From assembly GCA_947650285.1 (NCBI GenBank), contig CANTFL010001290.1, positions 1 through 64,000 of the forward strand: a stretch of DNA of 64,000 nt. Direction: 5' to 3'. Positions 1 through 11,744 of the stretch are shown here, one piece after another. Positions within the stretch are counted from its first letter, which is position 1, and every line of letters starts with the position of its first letter. This DNA comes from Hyaloperonospora brassicae. Taxonomy: Eukaryota > Oomycota > Peronosporomycetes > Peronosporales > Peronosporaceae. The notes beneath the pieces are model-generated. The model searched no databases and was not told the DNA's origin. It saw only the letters and a list, made by a program, of their open reading frames with translations. The position numbers and the translations under genes were made by a program.

Positions 1-218
1 TCAATATCCGGCCGAATGACCACTAACTCGGATAATTCTCCTGCCTGTAAGGCTTGGCTAAATTCGCCGTCAGACATGTCGTCTAAGTCAAAGAGATTAT
101 CGAAGGATGGAAGAGTCCCAATACTAATATTGCCATCAATCTGGCCTGTCAACCCATCGACAAGTGTATATAGTGTATAATTACTATTGTCACATCGTGA
201 CTTCTTAGACGTTGGGCG

Positions 219-745
219 CTAAACAGTTGCCACCCGACGCTGGGATTGTTTCTTCAAATAAACCTTACGCCTCCTAGAGGACGGAACAGTAGGGTCCCCG
301 TGGTTGCTATTTATCTTGGCACGCTCTATACGAGAGCTCATGTCTTGAACGACATCTGGTGAAGTGTTACGCAACTCGAACACTTCACACAGTGGATTTA
401 CAGTTACCACTTCACGTACAGCATCCGGGCCTAGCCCTGTACACTATGGCTTCTCGCCATCAATGTCATACCGACATTCAGTGAGGTGCCACCTCGGCCG
501 CCCTCACTCGGTGGAATTTCACGTGCCACTCCACTCAAATCAGAGGAATTTCATTCTTGATGTCTCGGCCCTAGGCTAACCATGCCTGCAGCATGCAGTG
601 ACTCAGTATCACAACGAGTATCACTCAACGGAGTATAACTCTCTTCACATACGGTGAAAGAGCTCCGCTCAATATTGATGTCATTGACATTGGAGTTAAT
701 TAACTCTAACATGCCAATGTCCAGCACATTGGCATCTTCCGTCAA
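219..745 (-). pseudogene. G3 pol spacer between protease and RT, broken
   Basis: Two short open stretches (745-551 and 410-219) lie downstream of the protease remnant in the same orientation. They are hydrophilic, with Ser-, Asn- and Asp-rich composition, and show no catalytic motif. By position this is the poorly conserved linker between protease and reverse transcriptase of Gypsy pol. The piece from 1 to about 200 read on the minus strand gives a further acidic stretch of the same kind. Assignment rests on order only. Confidence 0.4.
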
Positions 746-795
746 TGGCTCGCGCCAATAGCGCTTTTTTGCCTAGAAAAGGTGGTTTCACGACT

Positions 796-1044
796 CTACA
801 AAGCTTCGCTAGAAACATTGAGCGTGGCGCCTAAGGTCTTAGACCTCCAATCAATCCATGGCTCATGGCGTTCAAGCCAAGCCATACCGAGGATGAAATC
901 ATATCTCGAATCCAAATCGAGGACAAGACAGCGTTCAATGCTGTCAAAGTCCAAAAACTTTACACCTAAGTTCAACGGAAATTTAGGCACCGTGAAGCGA
1001 CTACCAGTCGCTAAACGAACGGTGATCGAATCAACTTCATGCAC
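796..1044 (-). pseudogene. G3 retroviral-type aspartic protease, C-terminal part
   Basis: The 82-residue fragment has the conserved second half of a Gypsy protease: a Thr-Val-Arg-Leu-Ala-Thr-Gly strand, then LDLDSRYDFILGMAWLERH, the hydrophobic flap-to-ILG motif that precedes the substrate-binding loop. The G1 proteases here have the matching LDLDDKFDVILGLPW. The catalytic Asp-Ser/Thr-Gly half would lie upstream (about 1045-1200), where only broken frames remain, so the enzyme is dead. It would have matured the Gag-Pol polyprotein in virus-like particles. Confidence 0.7.
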
Positions 1045-1338
1045 TTTGAGCGCTTCAGCATATCGCTGACGTCCCTTAAGGAAACGACGTCGAGCATAAT
1101 TTCATGATGCTCCGGAGTTGATTAGGATCGATCAATGCTTCTCAAAGCCTTTTTATTTTCGCCTCGGCGACTAACGAGCCTGGCTTGTATCCACGCTCTG
1201 TGTTGGCGGGCACAGAGCTCAGTGGGGCTAAAACCTGTTTCACTCTACCTCGCAGAGAAGCAACAGAACTCAGTTCTACCCCAGTAGGGCGCCCCGCACC
1301 TACTGGGTGTCGACGTTTCTCCGTGCCATACCATATTT

Positions 1339-2338
1339 CTAGTTGTGGATGGGGTTTCGCCCCATATGAGTTGGTTTTTGCTTACGCAAAGGAGAAGTGG
1401 GACGCAAGTCTTTAGTGCTTCCGCACATATAACAGCGTCTCACTTCCTGTCGTTGCTCGGCAACATGAAGCTCCGCTTCACCTTCATCTTCATCATGGCT
1501 GAGATCCATCAGTTCTGGCTTACAGTAAGCCGAGGTGCTCGCAGAGGTCGCCCTCGCAAAGCTTGGGTTGTACCCATTGCAACCAAGTCTGGCCGACTTA
1601 AATTTGTGCTCAGCATTTTGAGCGATGCTAACAGCTTCCTTAAATGTAGAGGGATGGACCCGAAACACCTCGGTCCTGGCAACGCCATTACGAAGACCCT
1701 CCATGAAGACAGTCACACAGAATGTCTCAGGATGAGGTTCAGACTGCATAGCAGCCATCAGAGTTCTCAACTCTTGGACATAGTCCGTTAGCTCATTCTT
1801 ACCCTGACGGGTAGACAAGAAGCGTGAGCGCACGCGGTAAGCCTAGTTAGGTGCGAGAAAACTCGCAAAAGGTCTAACTTGAGCGAATCCCATGTGGGAA
1901 ACGCCAAGTCGACCGACGTGCCACACGTCAGAGCCCACTCTCTAGCTCTTCCATCGAGCTTGGAAATAGCCAGCAAGACCGGATGGTACTCCAGTGAGAT
2001 AAGGCCAGAGCTCATGGCCATCTCAATCTCACGGGTCCAGATGGTCAGGTTTTCCTCCTCCTTCCCGGAGTAATGTTTAACGTCCACCCGAAGGGGGCGA
2101 TGCTTAGCCCCTTCTCGTGGCATCGACATGTAGCTTGTTGGCATAGCCAACGCTACTTGGTTTTGAACTGCCCTAGAAAGGCCGTTATATACTGCATGAA
2201 GGTCTCGACTCGTGCATTGAGCACACCGGGACCTTGTGCAGCTAGAAACTCCACATATTCTGGGCCTACGGCCGCGGTCAGCTTCTCAAGCGCGACCTTT
2301 TGAGCCTCAGAGCGGTGTGTGTATTGCTCCATCCTCAC
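1339..2338 (-). pseudogene. G3 gag, split by frameshifts
   Basis: Three overlapping minus-strand pieces (2338-2153, 2150-1788, 1833-1339) make one gag. The middle piece has the Gypsy capsid pattern around YSGKEEENLTIWTREIEMA, and the last continues the capsid fold through the VFMEGLRNG region. The start of a zinc knuckle follows (RCYMCGS), but its His and last Cys are lost in the sequence change after TKD. At least two frameshifts separate the pieces. Capsid and nucleocapsid would package element RNA. Confidence 0.75.
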
Positions 2339-2371
2339 AGAGGATCAATCGTTACCAAATCAGGCTTAGAT

Positions 2372-2389
2372 TGACTACAAGTGCTACCA
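2372..2389 (-). other. G3 primer-binding site
   Basis: On the minus strand TGGTAGCACTTGTAGTCA begins two bases after the LTR end, the usual spacing for a tRNA primer site. The first 11 bases equal the G1a site at 19738, so both families probably prime from the same tRNA, which I cannot name. Confidence 0.6.
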
Positions 2390-2391
2390 AG

Positions 2392-2959
2392 TGTAGCGGA
2401 GCTACACAGCACTTTAAGTCAGAGGAAGGCTTAACGCTCAATGAGCAACTTTGGTTCTACGAACCCGACTCATAGAATCAACAGCTCCGAGAGCTAAAGG
2501 GTGGTTCAATAAACCCGACTCAAAGAGTCAACAAGCTCAAAGAGCTTACGGTCTTTGTTCCAGGGGGACCAAACGATTCAAAGAATCAAACGCACTGAGT
2601 GCACAAGGAGTAGCTGCCTTAACAAGGCGTTGCTGCCTCCTTAACGGTCACAAGACGCCTCAGCAAGGCACGTGTCTTTTGTTGATCAACAATGGGAGCT
2701 GATTTTTTGTCTTTTCTTAACCTAAAAGAACACCTTAGAACAAAGTATTTAAATTGCTCACTAATGTCCTAAATAAACCTCTTAAAAGATCTCGTAATCA
2801 TTGGTTGACAGTTTATCAATTTTTAAAAATAAAAACAATATTAATTTTTTTATTACGCGAACTTGATACTTGTGTTCTAATATTACTTTGAAGGCGATCC
2901 CATCCCTTGTGTGCACCACACCCATTGTCGACTACCAGTCGACAAGTAACCCCGTTACA
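2392..2959 (-). repeat. G3 5' LTR (568 bp)
   Basis: On the minus strand it begins TGTAACGGGG and ends GCTCCGCTACA, so it has TG...CA ends and shares the TGTAACGGGG start of G1 LTRs. Its left half (2392-2700) holds a chain of tiny hairpins, several with an AAA loop. The right flank (2960 on) is copia-like DNA. Confidence 0.75.
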
Positions 2960-3100
2960 AATGGTCTCACAAATGCGACAACATCAACGACAAAGGGCGA
3001 TCAATGACACCAAACTAAAAATAGGCTCGTGAAAGGGTTTGAAAGTCCTTATGTGTCTAAGGTAGAAGAAAAACATATACCTGGTATGTATGTGAATGTT
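2960..3100 (+). repeat. Remnant shared with copia 3' tail at 56163
   Basis: About 80 bases after 2967 (AAATGCGACAACATCA then GGCGATCAATGACACCAAAC) match 56163-56240, the end of the degenerate copia element, with a few differences. G3 therefore inserted in, or next to, a copia relic. No coding frame survives. The block has decayed beyond recognition by about 3100. Confidence 0.6.
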
Positions 3101-4247
3101 TTGCAAGGACAAGATTCAAGAAAGGTCGAACAAGTCAAAGTTACTTCATCATGACATAGTTTTACCCTGTAGCAATTCACATCTGCGTGGGTTACATACA
3201 CACATATCCGGATTATAGCTGCCGAGAAGGTTACACATTCACCTTACGCCCCACCACTGATATCTTTGCCATACCAGTGCACGTATGCATTCATCGGATA
3301 GCCGTCTCCGGGTGAGCATGTATGTTCCAATAGAAACAATTTCCAGACACACCGTGCGTAGTTAAAAATAAACATCGGCGTGACGAAGAAATTTACTCAC
3401 AACCTTGCGAGCACATACATTTTGGTCAAGAAACATGAAACAATGTCCTCTCGTAATGAGAAGGCGCACCTATATTGCAAGAGCAATTTCTCGAGGTTTA
3501 GTGCGAATTGCTCTTAGCGCGTTGTACGGAGGATTAAAATCGCTTTGCGTTTTCCGTTCGCAGTCACTCTTCTTTTCAGGTCTCACCGGCAAACATACTT
3601 TTCAGTCATTGGACACAAGTTTTGCCTAGATCAGCTAGAGTATTCAAAGCTCGGTTAAACGTTTCTGTACAACACTCTATAGGAGAAAATCAACGAGTTC
3701 CTGAAGAGGAAAAAATAGGAAACTACTCTGCTAATTGATCTGATCGAATGTCGTACACTAATATTGACCACATAATCTGCTCGTTAGTTGGTATTATTTG
3801 CGAGAAAACGCAAGAAGAAAGCACGGAAGATAGCTCAATTAGCCGAAAAGTCGACGATATTTCCCCGCAATGACGAGGATGGCGGATATTTCACCAGTTT
3901 TTATTCCTGTTAACAATTTTTAGCAGTGGATGTTTGGGCTCGCACATCGGAGAAACACGCTGCGGACAAATCGTGAAGACGCTTGGTTCACGAACTTACG
4001 TGCCACATATGTTCGCAAACGTATGGCGATAGTAGTGCCGAGTTGCAGCAGAATAAAACAGCAAGTGAACGCGATAGGGAAATCTTGAAGCCCCGGTACA
4101 ATTCATGTCGGCATGCGAGCACAAGGTGCAGCCAGTGAGTGCATTCAAAGTTGTGACGCTCAATCATCTGTTAGCGACGATTACCAGCAAACTTGGTCCT
4201 TCTCTTGCTCCTGTACAATTACCAACAAACTTAGTCCTTCTCTTGCT
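3101..4247. other. No recognised gene; holds a 38-bp tandem duplication
   Basis: Short open frames (for example 3405-3629 and 4113-4361) show no family signature and look like chance. A 38-bp unit starting TTACCAGCAAACTTGG at 4181 is repeated from 4219 with two changes, and the second unit is split by the solo LTR at 4248. Otherwise nothing is seen. Confidence 0.5.
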
Positions 4248-4638
4248 TGTAACGGGGCACACCCTTGCGTGAACTTAACGCAAGGGTTTCGGTGCCCCGA
4301 CGGACGTACACGTGGCAAGCGAGGAAGCGTAGGTGGGGTAAAAGTAGAACTGTTATATTAATATAATTAAGTCTTTCAACTACTGTCTCTCTGTTTGACT
4401 TAACTTAATTATGCTAATATAACTGAGTGTATGGTGACGTCTCGTCACCACTCATTGCGCGCGTCTCGCGGCGATTGGTTGGTCGATATCATCACGATAT
4501 CAACCAATGAACAGATCCTTTGGTCGACCCTTCAATATCACCACTTCGGTGATATTGTTTAAAGAATATCCATCCTTATATTCTTTATTGTCACTTTCCT
4601 TAAAGTGACAATTTCATGTAACGGGCTGCCCCGTTACA
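4248..4638 (-). repeat. Solo G1-type LTR (391 bp) with target duplication
   Basis: The ends are TGTAACGGGG...CCCCGTTACA. It is flanked by the perfect 5-bp duplication TTGCT (4243-4247 and 4639-4643), so this is a complete LTR left after LTR-LTR recombination. It matches the LTR at 54901-55291 in length and nearly in sequence. Its orientation is minus: compared with the plus-strand copy, the CCCTTGCGT...ACGCAAGGG hairpin comes first. Confidence 0.95.
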
Positions 4639-4643
4639 TTGCT

Positions 4644-6159
4644 CCTGTACATCTCACTAGTCGAATCATTTAGCCACTGGGACGCCACTATAGTCTCGGC
4701 GCTGTCCAAACATGCAAAAGGCGTTGGCAGGCCGCTGTGTGTGATCAATGTAGTGCCGGCTCCACTTGACAAATCGATAGAGATCCGCCAAAATCGACTT
4801 GCAGCCACGATGTTGAAAGATATTCGTAGCAAACTCGAGCATACATGGAGGCTAGTTTTGGAATGTTAGAAAAGACATGAAGTGCGTGTTAATAAATCGA
4901 AAGGTAATTCTTCGTTTCTTGTGAATGATTAAATTATTGTTTTTAGTTGTAAATGGAGCATTATTAGCTTTACAGCAACAACAATTAAGAGAATACTAGC
5001 TTCTGAACTGATATGTCAAGAAGGATCATACAAATAAAATTTACTTTCAAAATAGTAGATACTTTCCTTGCATGTTGGAATGCAGAATGTAAGATATTCC
5101 TTCTATTTTATTCAGAGTGTTGAATCATCCTATCATGTAATGTACTTATTCTTATCTTTCCGATTTTTGATTGAAAGTACATATTTTACATCTTTGCTTT
5201 TACGTATTGCTTGATAATTTATGACGTCTAATCGGTTTGACTCCCTATTCTTGTACTGATATCGACTCAAACGGGTATAAATTTTACTTTTATTAAGCTC
5301 TTTGACATGATTTCGGTATTTTTATCGTTATTTAAATATCATATAACTTATATCATCCATGCGACTATCAAATGCAACAATAATAACTTCCTGGATTAAA
5401 ATGTTAATTACCAAAATCTAATATGATGTGACCAATCGTCTCAACATTACAAATGTGGTAGCTGCTAGCCTGACAAGGCTATGGGTGGCTTCGCACCCTC
5501 CAGTCTTCTCAGTTCGGGCCAGATGTGTGTGTGTAGTGACCGCATCTTTGATCATGAAAGCATTACAGCGAATCGCAGTCAAGTGTCGCGGAATGTGGAA
5601 CGCAGCTCAAGACGGGTCCAGGTCGTAAGAAGGTCGTGGAACTTGGCTCACTGATCGGCTATAGTGACATATTTAAGAACTGAAGCCCGTGGATGATGCA
5701 TTCAAGACCAGCGCCATGTATTTTGTTGGCGCGTCATGAAGGGACATTGGGCGCAAAATGTACGATGCTTACGTGTTAGTTGACTTCGGTGACACGGGTG
5801 CGTGCCTGTCTGGCCGAAAAGATTTTTGAAACTATCATGCCGCCGTTTGGATTCTCGTCGACATTTGGGCGATTGACATGACTACCGGAGTGATAGATGG
5901 TTGTGCTGAGTACTTCTCCTTGCAGCATCAATATATGCAAACGTGGTGCGCAGCAACTGCGTTAAAATGTGGCCTTGTTGCTAGAGGCGCAATATCTCGA
6001 ATGTGCAAGTCCTGTTTCGTGATGCCAAGCAGTCCGAACTGGGACGTAAAGTCGTATCGAGAAGTCTCTAGTAATACTAGAATACTAGCGAACGACGGTG
6101 ATTTGTGCGTTGATCTGGGCTGGATAACAATTGGTCATCAATAAACAATCAATCGCTTC
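4644..6159. other. AT-rich intergenic DNA, no recognised gene
   Basis: 4880-5430 is strongly AT-rich. Short frames at 4639-4869, 5428-5628 and 5878-6144 (88 aa) have no motif I know and no promoter that I can defend. They may be relics, but nothing supports expression. Confidence 0.5.
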
Positions 6160-6624
6160 TATTACGGGAAACTGCAACTAAGCACCGACAGCAGTGCATA
6201 GTAATCTCTCACTGAATGCAGTGAGAACTAGTGTCCTCATTAACGTACGTACACCGTACACGCCCAGAGGAAGACTAGGTACCAATTGACTTAGTTTAGA
6301 AGAAGGAAAAGTACAACCGTATTAATATGGTAAGTCGTATAGGTATCTTACTTCTTGTCTTGCCGTAATGATATTGATACCAAACCATGTATGATGGCGA
6401 CTACCCACCACCCATTGCGCGCGTCTAGCAGCGATTGGTGGGTTGACATAATCATAATATCAATCAATCAGTAGACCTTTGGGTCATCTCAACAATATCA
6501 CTATAACCAGTGATGTTGTTAATCGAATATTCAACATATTATTCTTCATTACCACTGTGCGAAATGGTAATAAAGAATAATGTTGAACAATCGTAACTTC
6601 CATGTAAGGGGATGCTTCGTTCCA
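6160..6624 (-). repeat. G1b 3' LTR
   Basis: It is alignable over its whole length with 13796-14258 (shared blocks such as GTCCTCATTAACGTACGTAC and CGCGTCTAGCAGCGATTGG). The terminal TGTAAC is mutated at the right end. A purine-rich tract (AGGAGAGGTGA on the minus strand, 6625-6635) abuts it, as expected for plus-strand priming. Confidence 0.8.
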
Positions 6625-6765
6625 TCACCTCTCCTTAGCTGATAGCCAGTTACCTTGTGACGATCAAAAGTTGGTGGCTACACGTTGGACACCAGTGAGC
6701 CATAAAGCACTTGATTGGACAGATCCATTCGTACCTGACCTTTCCTCGCATTTTATAACGTATCT

Positions 6766-8340
6766 ATGCTAGAGCACTCAAAGGCCACACAGCACGTTGA
6801 TGCACAATCATCCGCGGCAAACGAATCGTTGTCTACTGCTTCTTCTTTGCCCGCGGCACCTGTTGCCGCATGAGCACGAATTAACACACCACGGCTCACG
6901 ATGAGTTCGAAATGGAAGTCGTCTACTCAGACGACTCAGACGTGTATGACTCGAAAAAGGCTTCAAGTGTACCTCAATCACCCGCGGCACCTCTTCCTTT
7001 ATCAAAGACTCTGCCGAACGAACGGACCCGCGACTTGCATCACAGTATGTTTGGCAGTGATAAAGAGTAAAATGATGAATATGATTGCTCATTACCACAT
7101 CCAACTCGTGTGTATTTGTACGAGCGTGTTGACGATAGCTCGATCCGTCGTCACTCTGAGAAACGTAGTACCGACAAAGATACCGCGTCGAAGCGTGATG
7201 AGCTAAATCCGTGGGGCTTGATCGAGCGGATCATCAACAGCTTCTCTTAAGAGACAAGCTGGCACCATCAAATTACAGTATTCGATGTGAGCAAGCTCCA
7301 TGGCTTGTCCTCCAGCGCGAGCAACTTTCGCGCTGAAGAAGACTTTTACTTAGGTAGTTTTATCAATCATCGGTGGTAGAATGGAAACCAAAAGAGTGAC
7401 AAACATTCGCTTTGGCGGCATGGAACGCGTTCGTCCAAACTGTCAAGAATTTTGGACGTGATGCGTGTCTCCATGAACTTGATTCAGTACGCATCAATCT
7501 TAAAAACCGAACGCCAACCGGTGCAAGGTATTGGCTGCATCGTTTATCTCGTATGGCAGGCATTCCTTGCATCACATGGAGTAAGCCTTGTGCGAGTTGT
7601 ATTAACAACTCGCAGCGTGCTCAAAGGGAAGATTTTTCAATAAGTTCGCCTTGGGGATGGTCTCTCATGGCGGCTGAGATGCAGGACGCAATTGCAAACT
7701 TGCAAATCGATCTACAAGCGCAAAAGGCGCGTGCCTATCGATGGGACCAAGGACTCATCGGATGTGTCGCACCATACTGTTGAATTAATTTCTAAACGTT
7801 TCTATTGTATGGGATCGAGTCTCCCAGCTATCATACGATGGTGAATACCCCCTCCCCAGCAGACAAGGTAACTTTTACGCTCCTGGTTCTCTACGCGGTG
7901 GCTCAAAACACTCTCCACTCAAAGCGTCGACCGCCGTGAAAGTCCTCCAGTAGATATAGTGGAGGTAGGGAGACATGGTCCGTCTTAACCTCCGGATCTG
8001 CATGAGATTTTCGACCGCTACGAACGCGTCCTGACGGAGTTGAAGAACAACGTACAGCACGAGTACAATCGTCGGCAAGTCTTGCTGACGACCGTGCGAC
8101 GTCTCCGTACCGATCGGGAGAAATACCGAACGGACTTGGCATTCGCTCAGCTTGAAACGAACGCTAGCGTCGTGTCTTGCGCGACGAGCTAGGGGCGGCT
8201 CGTCGCGAGACTGCGTTACTGAACGGCCAACTTGAGTGTTTGGTCCGTGATCACAAGAACATGTTGGGAATTCTTGATCGTGCCGGCTATCTCCGTTGTC
8301 GGAAGAGGCCTCGTGCTGATAGTACGGGCGGAGACGACCA
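6766..8340 (+). pseudogene. G1b antisense ORF (aORF), broken copy
   Basis: It runs opposite to the element, between the integrase/chromodomain end and the 3' LTR. Frameshifts and stops break it, but pieces align with the G1a aORF (27010-28620) at protein level: LPNERTRDLHHSMFGSD against LPNERNRELHHSLFGSD; KRDELNPWGLIERIINSFS against KRDELKPWLLPERLINSLS; a WNAFVQ segment; a PCxxC pair; and a charged coiled coil ending in a basic GYLRCRKRPRAD tail. The substitutions are conservative (T/N, D/E, M/L, I/L), which points to past selection on the antisense protein. Function unknown. Confidence 0.7.
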
Positions 8341-8570
8341 ACATAAAACGTACGATGCGTGCGCATTCTGCGAGTCAACTCAATTTTGTATGCATTGCCC
8401 TTGCGGTGCAATACGTGAAAGGGACCAATGAATTTCGGCAGTAGTTTACTACTGACGACATTAGTGACTGCATGTACAGGTAAGTTTACCGCAGACAGTA
8501 GTACTAGGTCGTGGTCCTTAAACAAAGAACAATTGCTCTTCCATTTTTGTCTGCGTTCCGCTTCTGGCAA
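7780..8570 (-). pseudogene. G1b integrase C-terminal region and chromodomain remnant
   Basis: The open stretch 8570-7875 begins with the Gypsy integrase C-terminal module (LVLLSAVNLP, then SKLLPKFIGPFHVLHRKGNAY, then TFYVGRLRPYYQ), the segment that follows the catalytic core. Further on, frames broken by stops align with the G1a chromodomain tail down to the MSPWSHR end near 7760. In chromoviruses this domain guides integration to marked chromatin. It overlaps the antisense ORF on the other strand. Confidence 0.75.
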
Positions 8571-9640
8571 TCGTCCGCTTAAGCGATGGACTACTTAATA
8601 AATCGGACTAACTTCTCTTGATTCAGCAGGAAGTTTTTTACTGACTCGTAATCGCGTCGCTCAGTGCGCTTTGCGCGTACTGCTAAGATAGCTTTTGTTT
8701 CTTTCGCGTGGATATTATCGCCCTCGTTGGTGCAGTCATTGAAGATGTTGAATATGCCAGCATCGTCATCAATGTCTGATAAATCAACAGCGTCATCGCT
8801 ACTGCTGAGTTCGTCTTCTTCGACGCCGACGATATCGTCATCGGCATCAAACCTATCGGTGTGTTTGGTGATTCTTGATGATTGAGAGCCAGAACGTTTT
8901 CAGCTCGATAGAGTTCCTTCCCCCCTAAACCCGAGTAACCCTGTTTCAGGGAGAAGATACGGGGGTGTCGGTAGCCATACACGCAGAACTGTGTATGAGT
9001 TGTACATGCATGGACATTGTGTTTGATGGCGAATTTGACCTACGGCAAGAAATCACTCCAACTCGGAAACGAGTGGACGTAATCTCGAAAAATTTCTTCG
9101 ATGACGCGGTTGGCTCGTTCTGTTTTTCCATCTGTTTCAGGATGGTCAGAAGACGACATGTTAAACCGTATTCTAAATGTGCGGTACACGAATTTTCAAA
9201 AGTACGCCGCGAACTGGGGTCTCGATCAGAGCTAGTTCATTGGGTACGCCAAAGAGTCGAAACACTGCGTAGATGAATATACGCGCACATGCGTGTGCAG
9301 TAATCAACTTGGGGACCGCAGCAAGATGCACCATCTTGCTAAAACGATCTAAAAACACAAGAATATCATTCTTCTTGTGAGTGTCTTCCGGAAACACGAC
9401 GACTCAGTCCTTGGAAACGGACTCCCAACATTCTGCTGGCACCGGCAGAGGTTGTAATGGTGCACGAAATGAAGGAATAGGCTTCACCCGCTGACATAAT
9501 TTGCAAGTTTGAATGTACTTGCGGACCAACTAATACTGTCGGGGCCAGTAAAAGGCGTGACTGACCGTGCGGTAACTCTTTTCACGGCCACGATGCCCGC
9601 CTGATGGCGCATCTTGACATTTACACATGAGGCACAATCG
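8571..9640 (-). pseudogene. G1b integrase core and acidic linker, broken
   Basis: 9397-9173 gives the integrase core segment ILVFLDRFSKMVHLAAVPK, and 8982-8683 the HPR...-linker. A run of six G on the minus strand near 8922 marks where the frame of the integrase continuation and the frame of the acidic linker separate by -1, exactly as in G1a. The zinc-binding N-terminus lies further right (to about 9640) in broken frames. Confidence 0.7.
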
Positions 9641-9647
9641 CTAATCA

Positions 9648-10320
9648 TTATGATTGAGTACAACGACGCGAGTCGTGTCGTCTACAACTGCTGTGTAGTA
9701 CAGCAACCCGTTGCGAGTCGTATACCGATCCAAAGAGTAACGGTATAACCGGCAAATTTGACAAGGATGTCCGAGATGGTTTTGCAAGGAGATTCATCAA
9801 AAGGAGGAGATTCGTATCTCCTGCGTATGCCTTCCGTAAGTCGTCGAATAACGTCGACGACTGCACACTGACTGACAAAGCCGCAATAGTGAACAAGGCC
9901 TCATTATTGACGGTGTAGTCGGCTCAAAATCGAGCCGACGCGAGAGATTATCAGCGACGACATTCAGTCTGCTTGGTTCATACTCCACGGAGAAGTTGTA
10001 GTCCGCGAAGAAAGACATCCACCTTGCGATTCTCTGAGAGAGGTCTACACTGTAACGGCCGTGCTCAAAGACGCATGGTCTGGATAGACGATGAAGGTCT
10101 ATTGCCCAAGAGATAGGCGCGAAAATTATCCAAGGCAAACTTTCTGGTAAGGTTTTCTTGTAATTCTCGGGGTAATTGCTTTTGGCTGGTTGTAGCTGAC
10201 GCGATTGATAGCAGACAATGCGCTCCACGCCGTCTGTGCCCTATTATATTAACCCACAGCCGATCGCGTCATCGCTGGGGGCGCATACCTCATGGAATGC
10301 TCTGTCCTAATTAAAAATTG
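9648..10320 (-). pseudogene. G1b RNase H, broken
   Basis: 10228-9797 contains the RNase H core pieces (ERIVCYQSRQLQPAKSNYPE, then a FFADYNFSVEYEPSRLNVVADNLSRR block, the last conserved motif with its catalytic Asp neighbourhood). 9896-9648 continues into the linker ALSVSVQSSTLFDDLRKAY. This is the site where, in G1a, the F2 LTR is inserted; here it is uninterrupted and so shows the ancestral sequence. Confidence 0.8.
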
Positions 10321-10470
10321 CTAAAATGAGCTATTGCATAAAGATCTGCTTGATATCTGCAAAGAAACGCTGACGGTAGTGTTATATGACCACTTCAAAT
10401 TTGCTTGAGCAAGCAAGAGAGATGAACGGTCTTTCGGCTTAGTTGCGCGAGTACTTGTGCAAGTACGCCG

Positions 10471-11265
10471 CTATCCCAAGAATTTTACGAAGTCACTTGA
10501 CATCGACTGATACGGGCCAGTCGGCGGTCGCCTTGATCTTTTCGGGATCAGGGCGTACGCCGTGTTTACCCACGATGCACTCAAGAAGTGGTATTTCGCT
10601 AGCCGCGAATATACACTTCTTGATGTTGTCATACAACTCATGATTAAGCATAAGATGAACAACCTGACGAACGTGAGTTCTGTGAACTTCCACTTTCGTC
10701 TTTCCGTCAATGTCCCGGCTATGGACGAGCACATCGTCAAAGTAACTCGGTGCGAAATCCCGCACCGAACTCAACAGATTTGTCACATACCTGTTGAGCG
10801 TTACAGGGGAATTACTCAGCCCCTGTGACATCACTAGCCGCTCCCACAACATACCGCTTGGGGTGCCCACTGCCGTGTACGGGATGTCCCGTTCACGCAT
10901 GGGGATCTGATCGAATCAATCCATCAGGTCCATGGAAGAGAATATGCTACTCTTTAACATATTAGCAATAATTAAGTGTTTTCCCGGTATAAGTGTATGA
11001 GCCGGTATCGTTGCAGCATTCAACTTGTGGTATGCGTGCACTATCCGCCACCCTCCTGTGGCCTTTCGCATACGCTGGTCGGAGAGCTGTAAAAGGAAGT
11101 TGATTCTCTCATATGGTCTGCGGCCACGCTATCGGCAAAGAACTTGTCGGTCGCTAGTACTTGTTCACGAGGCAGTGGCCACTGCTTCATGACACAGTAC
11201 TTTAATCCCCGTTTGAGCTCGATTTCGTGTCGAGTGTCTTTATCCTTAGTCAATTCGCGATGCAC
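10471..11265 (-). pseudogene. G1b reverse transcriptase, broken
   Basis: Pieces 11265-11041, 10900-10493 and 10740-10471 cover RT. The palm motif is visible as SYFDDVLVHSRD (YFDD, catalytic Asp pair) followed by the thumb-side LHLMLNHELYDNIKKCIFAASE. An upstream HEIELKRGLKYCVMKQWPLPREQ marks the start of RT. Several frameshifts separate the pieces. Confidence 0.85.
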
Positions 11266-11744
11266 GGGTTCAGGGAATACATCCTTGAATTCGATTAAAT
11301 CCTTTTACAAAGGATTTGCCTGAAGTGACTACCAGGATTGAGACGTGTATCTCTCAATCCGAGTCTTCTCATCGATGACGCTTTCTCAATCGATTAATTG
11401 CTAGTAACTCGTTCGTTCCCAGTAAACATCATTGCCAACCGAATGTCGATGACGTTTTCGTCTTCCGCGACGAGTACAAAGATCTTCTTGACTTTGCCAC
11501 TACGCCGATCTAGTGAGAACCGTTTCGGTTGTAGCGTTGACCTTTGAGTGGTCTTCGAAGTTAATATCGGAGGCACAATCAGATCAAGCGTAAAGGCGCC
11601 TACGCTTGATCCGTCATTGACCAAGACATTCAGCGTATCGGTTTCTTCCTGGGACCTACTATCCCAAAGGACATCTGAGGGGTTATCCCATCAGGTCGCT
11701 AAGAGCCTGATCTCTCAGCAAGTAGATCTTGAAGGATTCCTTCC

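Larger units (their letters stand above)
1..2959 (-). mobile_element. Ty3/Gypsy element G3, 5' half, degenerate
   Basis: Read on the minus strand from right to left the order is LTR (2392-2959), primer-binding site, broken gag, broken protease and a spacer that runs off the window edge before RT. The family resembles G1 in primer-site sequence and protease fold but its gag is different. The spacer (about 1-745) is rich in Ser/Asp and carries several in-frame stops; it corresponds to the protease-RT linker of Gypsy pol. The 3' half lies outside the window, so completeness cannot be judged. Confidence 0.8.
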
